Both the position numbers and the translations under genes were made by a program. From NCBI GenBank assembly GCA_905479615.1, contig CAJQNH010000147.1, forward strand, positions 1 through 7,517: a stretch of DNA of 7,517 bases. Direction: 5' to 3'. Source of the DNA: an uncultured Eudoraea sp. (GTDB taxonomy: Bacteria; Bacteroidota; Bacteroidia; Flavobacteriales; Flavobacteriaceae). Below, in pieces: positions 5,796 through 7,517 of this stretch (position 1 is its first letter; each line of letters begins with the position of its first letter). The notes under the pieces were generated by a model. It was not told the origin of the DNA, ran no database searches, and saw only the letters and a list, made by a program, of their open reading frames with translations.

Positions 5796-6487
5796 ATTTT
5801 AGCAATATCAAAGTGGTTGGTTTCGATGCTGATGATACCCTTTGGGTTAATGAAACCTATTTCCGGGAAGCGGAGGAAAAGTTTGCGGATCTTCTTGAAA
5901 ATTATGAAACCAAGAATAAGGTAGATCAGGAGCTTTTTAAAATGGAAATGAATAACCTTGATTTGTATGGTTATGGGATAAAAGGTTTTATGCTTTCTAT
6001 GATAGAATCTGCAATGGAATTATCAAATAATCATGTTCCGCCACAGACACTAACTGAAATATTAAATCTTGGAAAGGAAATGATAGCCAAGCCTGTAGAA
6101 CTTTTACAGGGCGTGGAAGAAGTATTGCAAAAACTGTCCAGGAAATATCGGTTGATTGTTCTTACCAAAGGCGATCTCTTAGATCAGGAGAGAAAATTGG
6201 AAAGATCCGGACTTACACAATATTTTCATCATGTGGAGGTATTAAGTGACAAGAAAGAGGAGAATTATAAAAATTTACTGGACCATCTGGAGATTAATGT
6301 TAACGAATTTTTAATGATAGGGAATTCCCTGAAATCAGATGTAATACCTATTTTGAATATTGGCGCCAGGGCTGTACATGTACCATTTCATACAACCTGG
6401 GCCCATGAACAGGTTACTATAGAGGAGCAGACGAATAACCACCTCACATTAAATGAGATATCCGATATTTTAAAATACCTTAGTTAA
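5786..6487 (+). CDS. HAD-superfamily hydrolase (COG1011-like), possible sugar phosphatase
   Basis: This is a haloacid dehalogenase-fold hydrolase of 233 residues. Motif I is FDADDTLW (13-20) with the nucleophile D14 and acid D16, motif II is LTKGD (126-130), the motif III lysine is K157 or K158 in SDKKEENY, and motif IV is MIGNSLKSDV (177-186) with Asp185. Residues of about 22-100 are helical and fit a C1 cap over the active site. The tail VPFHTTWAHE (199-208) is a signature I recall from a broad COG1011 subgroup found in several phyla. Its ATG lies inside kdsB, overlapping by 10 nt, and the kdnB ATG follows 4 nt after its stop, so it is translated with the Kdo genes. A role in Kdo 8-phosphate dephosphorylation is possible, but the classical KdsC is a shorter, capless HAD protein. 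The true substrate is unknown. Confidence 0.9.
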   Translation: MELDFSNIKVVGFDADDTLWVNETYFREAEEKFADLLENYETKNKVDQELFKMEMNNLDLYGYGIKGFMLSMIESAMELSNNHVPPQTLTEILNLGKEMIAKPVELLQGVEEVLQKLSRKYRLIVLTKGDLLDQERKLERSGLTQYFHHVEVLSDKKEENYKNLLDHLEINVNEFLMIGNSLKSDVIPILNIGARAVHVPFHTTWAHEQVTIEEQTNNHLTLNEISDILKYLS

Positions 6488-6491
6488 AATT

Positions 6492-7517
6492 ATGAAACAA
6501 GACAAAGAAATGCCCTTAAAGCAAACTACCAAAATTACAAAAGGACCTTACAGAAATTTTCCAATGGTACCGCGCGTAGTATTTGGAGCTGGTAGCTTTG
6601 ACCAATTAGGTGAAATAATAATGCCTCACAGAAGCAGTCCTGATGCCCCTGCCATTTTCCTTGTAGATGATGTTTTCACTAACTCAGCCTTAATGGAAAG
6701 GATTCCTGTTCAGTTCAGCGATAGGACTATTCTTATTTCAGCTGACAAAGAACCAAAAACAGGACAGGTAGATGATTTGGTAAGCACGATAAAAGAGGAT
6801 TTCACAGAATTACCTTCAGCCATAGTAGGGATTGGCGGGGGTACTCTGTTAGATCTTGCAAAGGCCGTTGCAATAATGTTAAATAACGAGGGCTCTTCGG
6901 CGAAGTATCAGGGCTGGGATTTGGTACATAACCCGGCAATTTATCATGTTGGAATTCCTACAATAAGTGGTACAGGGGCAGAAGTCTCGAGAACAACTGT
7001 TTTACTTGGCCCTGAAAAGAAACTGGGGATTAATTCCGATTTTACGCCATTTGATCAGGTTATTCTGGATCCTGATCTTCTCCATGGGGTACCTAAAGAA
7101 CAATGGTTCTATACCGGAATGGATTGTTTTATTCATTGCGTGGAATCTCTCAATGGAACCTACCTGAATGCATTTAGTCAAAGTTATGGTGAAAAAGCAC
7201 TGGAGTTATGTGAAGAAGTTTTCTTAGGTGATATTTCAGATTCAGAATCCAGAGATAAGTTAATGATGGCCTCATGGCATGGAGGTATGAGCATTGCCTA
7301 TTCTCAGGTAGGTGTTGCCCATGCAATGAGTTATGGACTTTCTTACTTACTGGGAACCAGGCATGGGATTGGAAATTGTCTTGTTTTTCAGCATTTAGGA
7401 GAGTTTTATCCTGAAGGCGTGGCTATATTTAATAAAATGATGAAAAAGCATGACATTCAACTTCCTAAAGGAATCTGCGAACATTTAACTGATGAGCAAT
7501 TTAATACAATGATAAAA
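6492..7517 (+). CDS. kdnB: 3-deoxy-D-manno-octulosonate 8-oxidase, C-terminal end beyond window
   Basis: KdnB oxidises the C8 hydroxyl of Kdo to an aldehyde, which the PLP enzyme KdnA then aminates to 8-amino-Kdo (worked out in Shewanella oneidensis). The frame runs open for 342 codons to the window edge. It belongs to the iron-dependent alcohol dehydrogenase family: the nucleotide loop is GIGGGTLLDLAKA at 113-125, and the likely metal ligands are D211 and H215 (GMDCFIHCVE, 209-218), H277 (GVAHAMSYG, 274-282) and H291 (RHGIGN, 290-295). Blocks such as YQGWDLVHNPAIYHVGIPT (139-157) and SGTGAEVSRT (159-168) agree closely with what I remember of Shewanella KdnB, more so than with general alcohol dehydrogenases. 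The N terminus has about 20 extra residues before YRNF; a second ATG at codon 7 is possible. Only a short C-terminal part should be missing. Confidence 0.9.
   Translation, partial: MKQDKEMPLKQTTKITKGPYRNFPMVPRVVFGAGSFDQLGEIIMPHRSSPDAPAIFLVDDVFTNSALMERIPVQFSDRTILISADKEPKTGQVDDLVSTIKEDFTELPSAIVGIGGGTLLDLAKAVAIMLNNEGSSAKYQGWDLVHNPAIYHVGIPTISGTGAEVSRTTVLLGPEKKLGINSDFTPFDQVILDPDLLHGVPKEQWFYTGMDCFIHCVESLNGTYLNAFSQSYGEKALELCEEVFLGDISDSESRDKLMMASWHGGMSIAYSQVGVAHAMSYGLSYLLGTRHGIGNCLVFQHLGEFYPEGVAIFNKMMKKHDIQLPKGICEHLTDEQFNTMIK

Noticed and set aside
6967..7167. 66-codon frame inside kdnB
   Set aside because: It is a shifted frame; the kdnB frame is open from 6492 to the edge and carries all the family motifs.

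Overview
The window looks like chromosomal core sequence from a member of the Bacteroidota, most likely the family Flavobacteriaceae. It is AT-rich. Several genes are preceded by boxes matching the Bacteroidota -7 consensus TAnnTTTG, and Shine-Dalgarno sequences are mostly absent. DUF3822, a DUF4126 protein beside kdsB, and a DnaX without the four-cysteine zinc module also fit this group. No mobile element, CRISPR array, tRNA or prophage gene was seen.

Left part (1-910): the first 88 codons of dnaX (clamp-loader subunit gamma/tau) run leftward off the window from a TTG start. A non-coding spacer of about 270 bp separates dnaX from rnpB, the RNA of RNase P, which is transcribed rightward. rnpB has a well-placed -7 box and ends in a two-tier hairpin followed by seven T. 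The conserved RNase P blocks are all readable, and the P1 helix closes at 540-545 with 842-847.

Middle part (908-2908): three leftward genes overlap one another and form a tight operon. In transcription order they are a membrane-anchored protein of unknown function with a pilin-like outline, a DUF3822 protein that reads like a degenerate PilM/actin-like fold, and rsmD, the 16S rRNA guanine-N2 methyltransferase. A divergent promoter region (2909-3012) holds two opposed TAnnTTTG boxes and a 10-bp direct repeat with a 20-bp period.

Right part (3013-7517): five rightward genes with gaps of 27 nt or less, or overlaps, are probably one transcription unit. They are a RecD/Dda-like superfamily 1 helicase, a DUF4126 membrane protein, kdsB (CMP-Kdo synthetase), a HAD phosphatase-like hydrolase overlapping kdsB by 10 nt, and kdnB. 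kdnB encodes an iron-dependent alcohol dehydrogenase-family Kdo 8-oxidase and is open at the right edge. KdsB and KdnB together suggest that the outer-membrane lipopolysaccharide carries 8-amino-8-deoxy-Kdo instead of ordinary Kdo. The partner aminotransferase gene kdnA would be expected just beyond the window.

Most of the window is ordinary housekeeping sequence. The two parts most worth following are the pilin-like/PilM-like pair next to rsmD and the kdsB-HAD-kdnB cluster.
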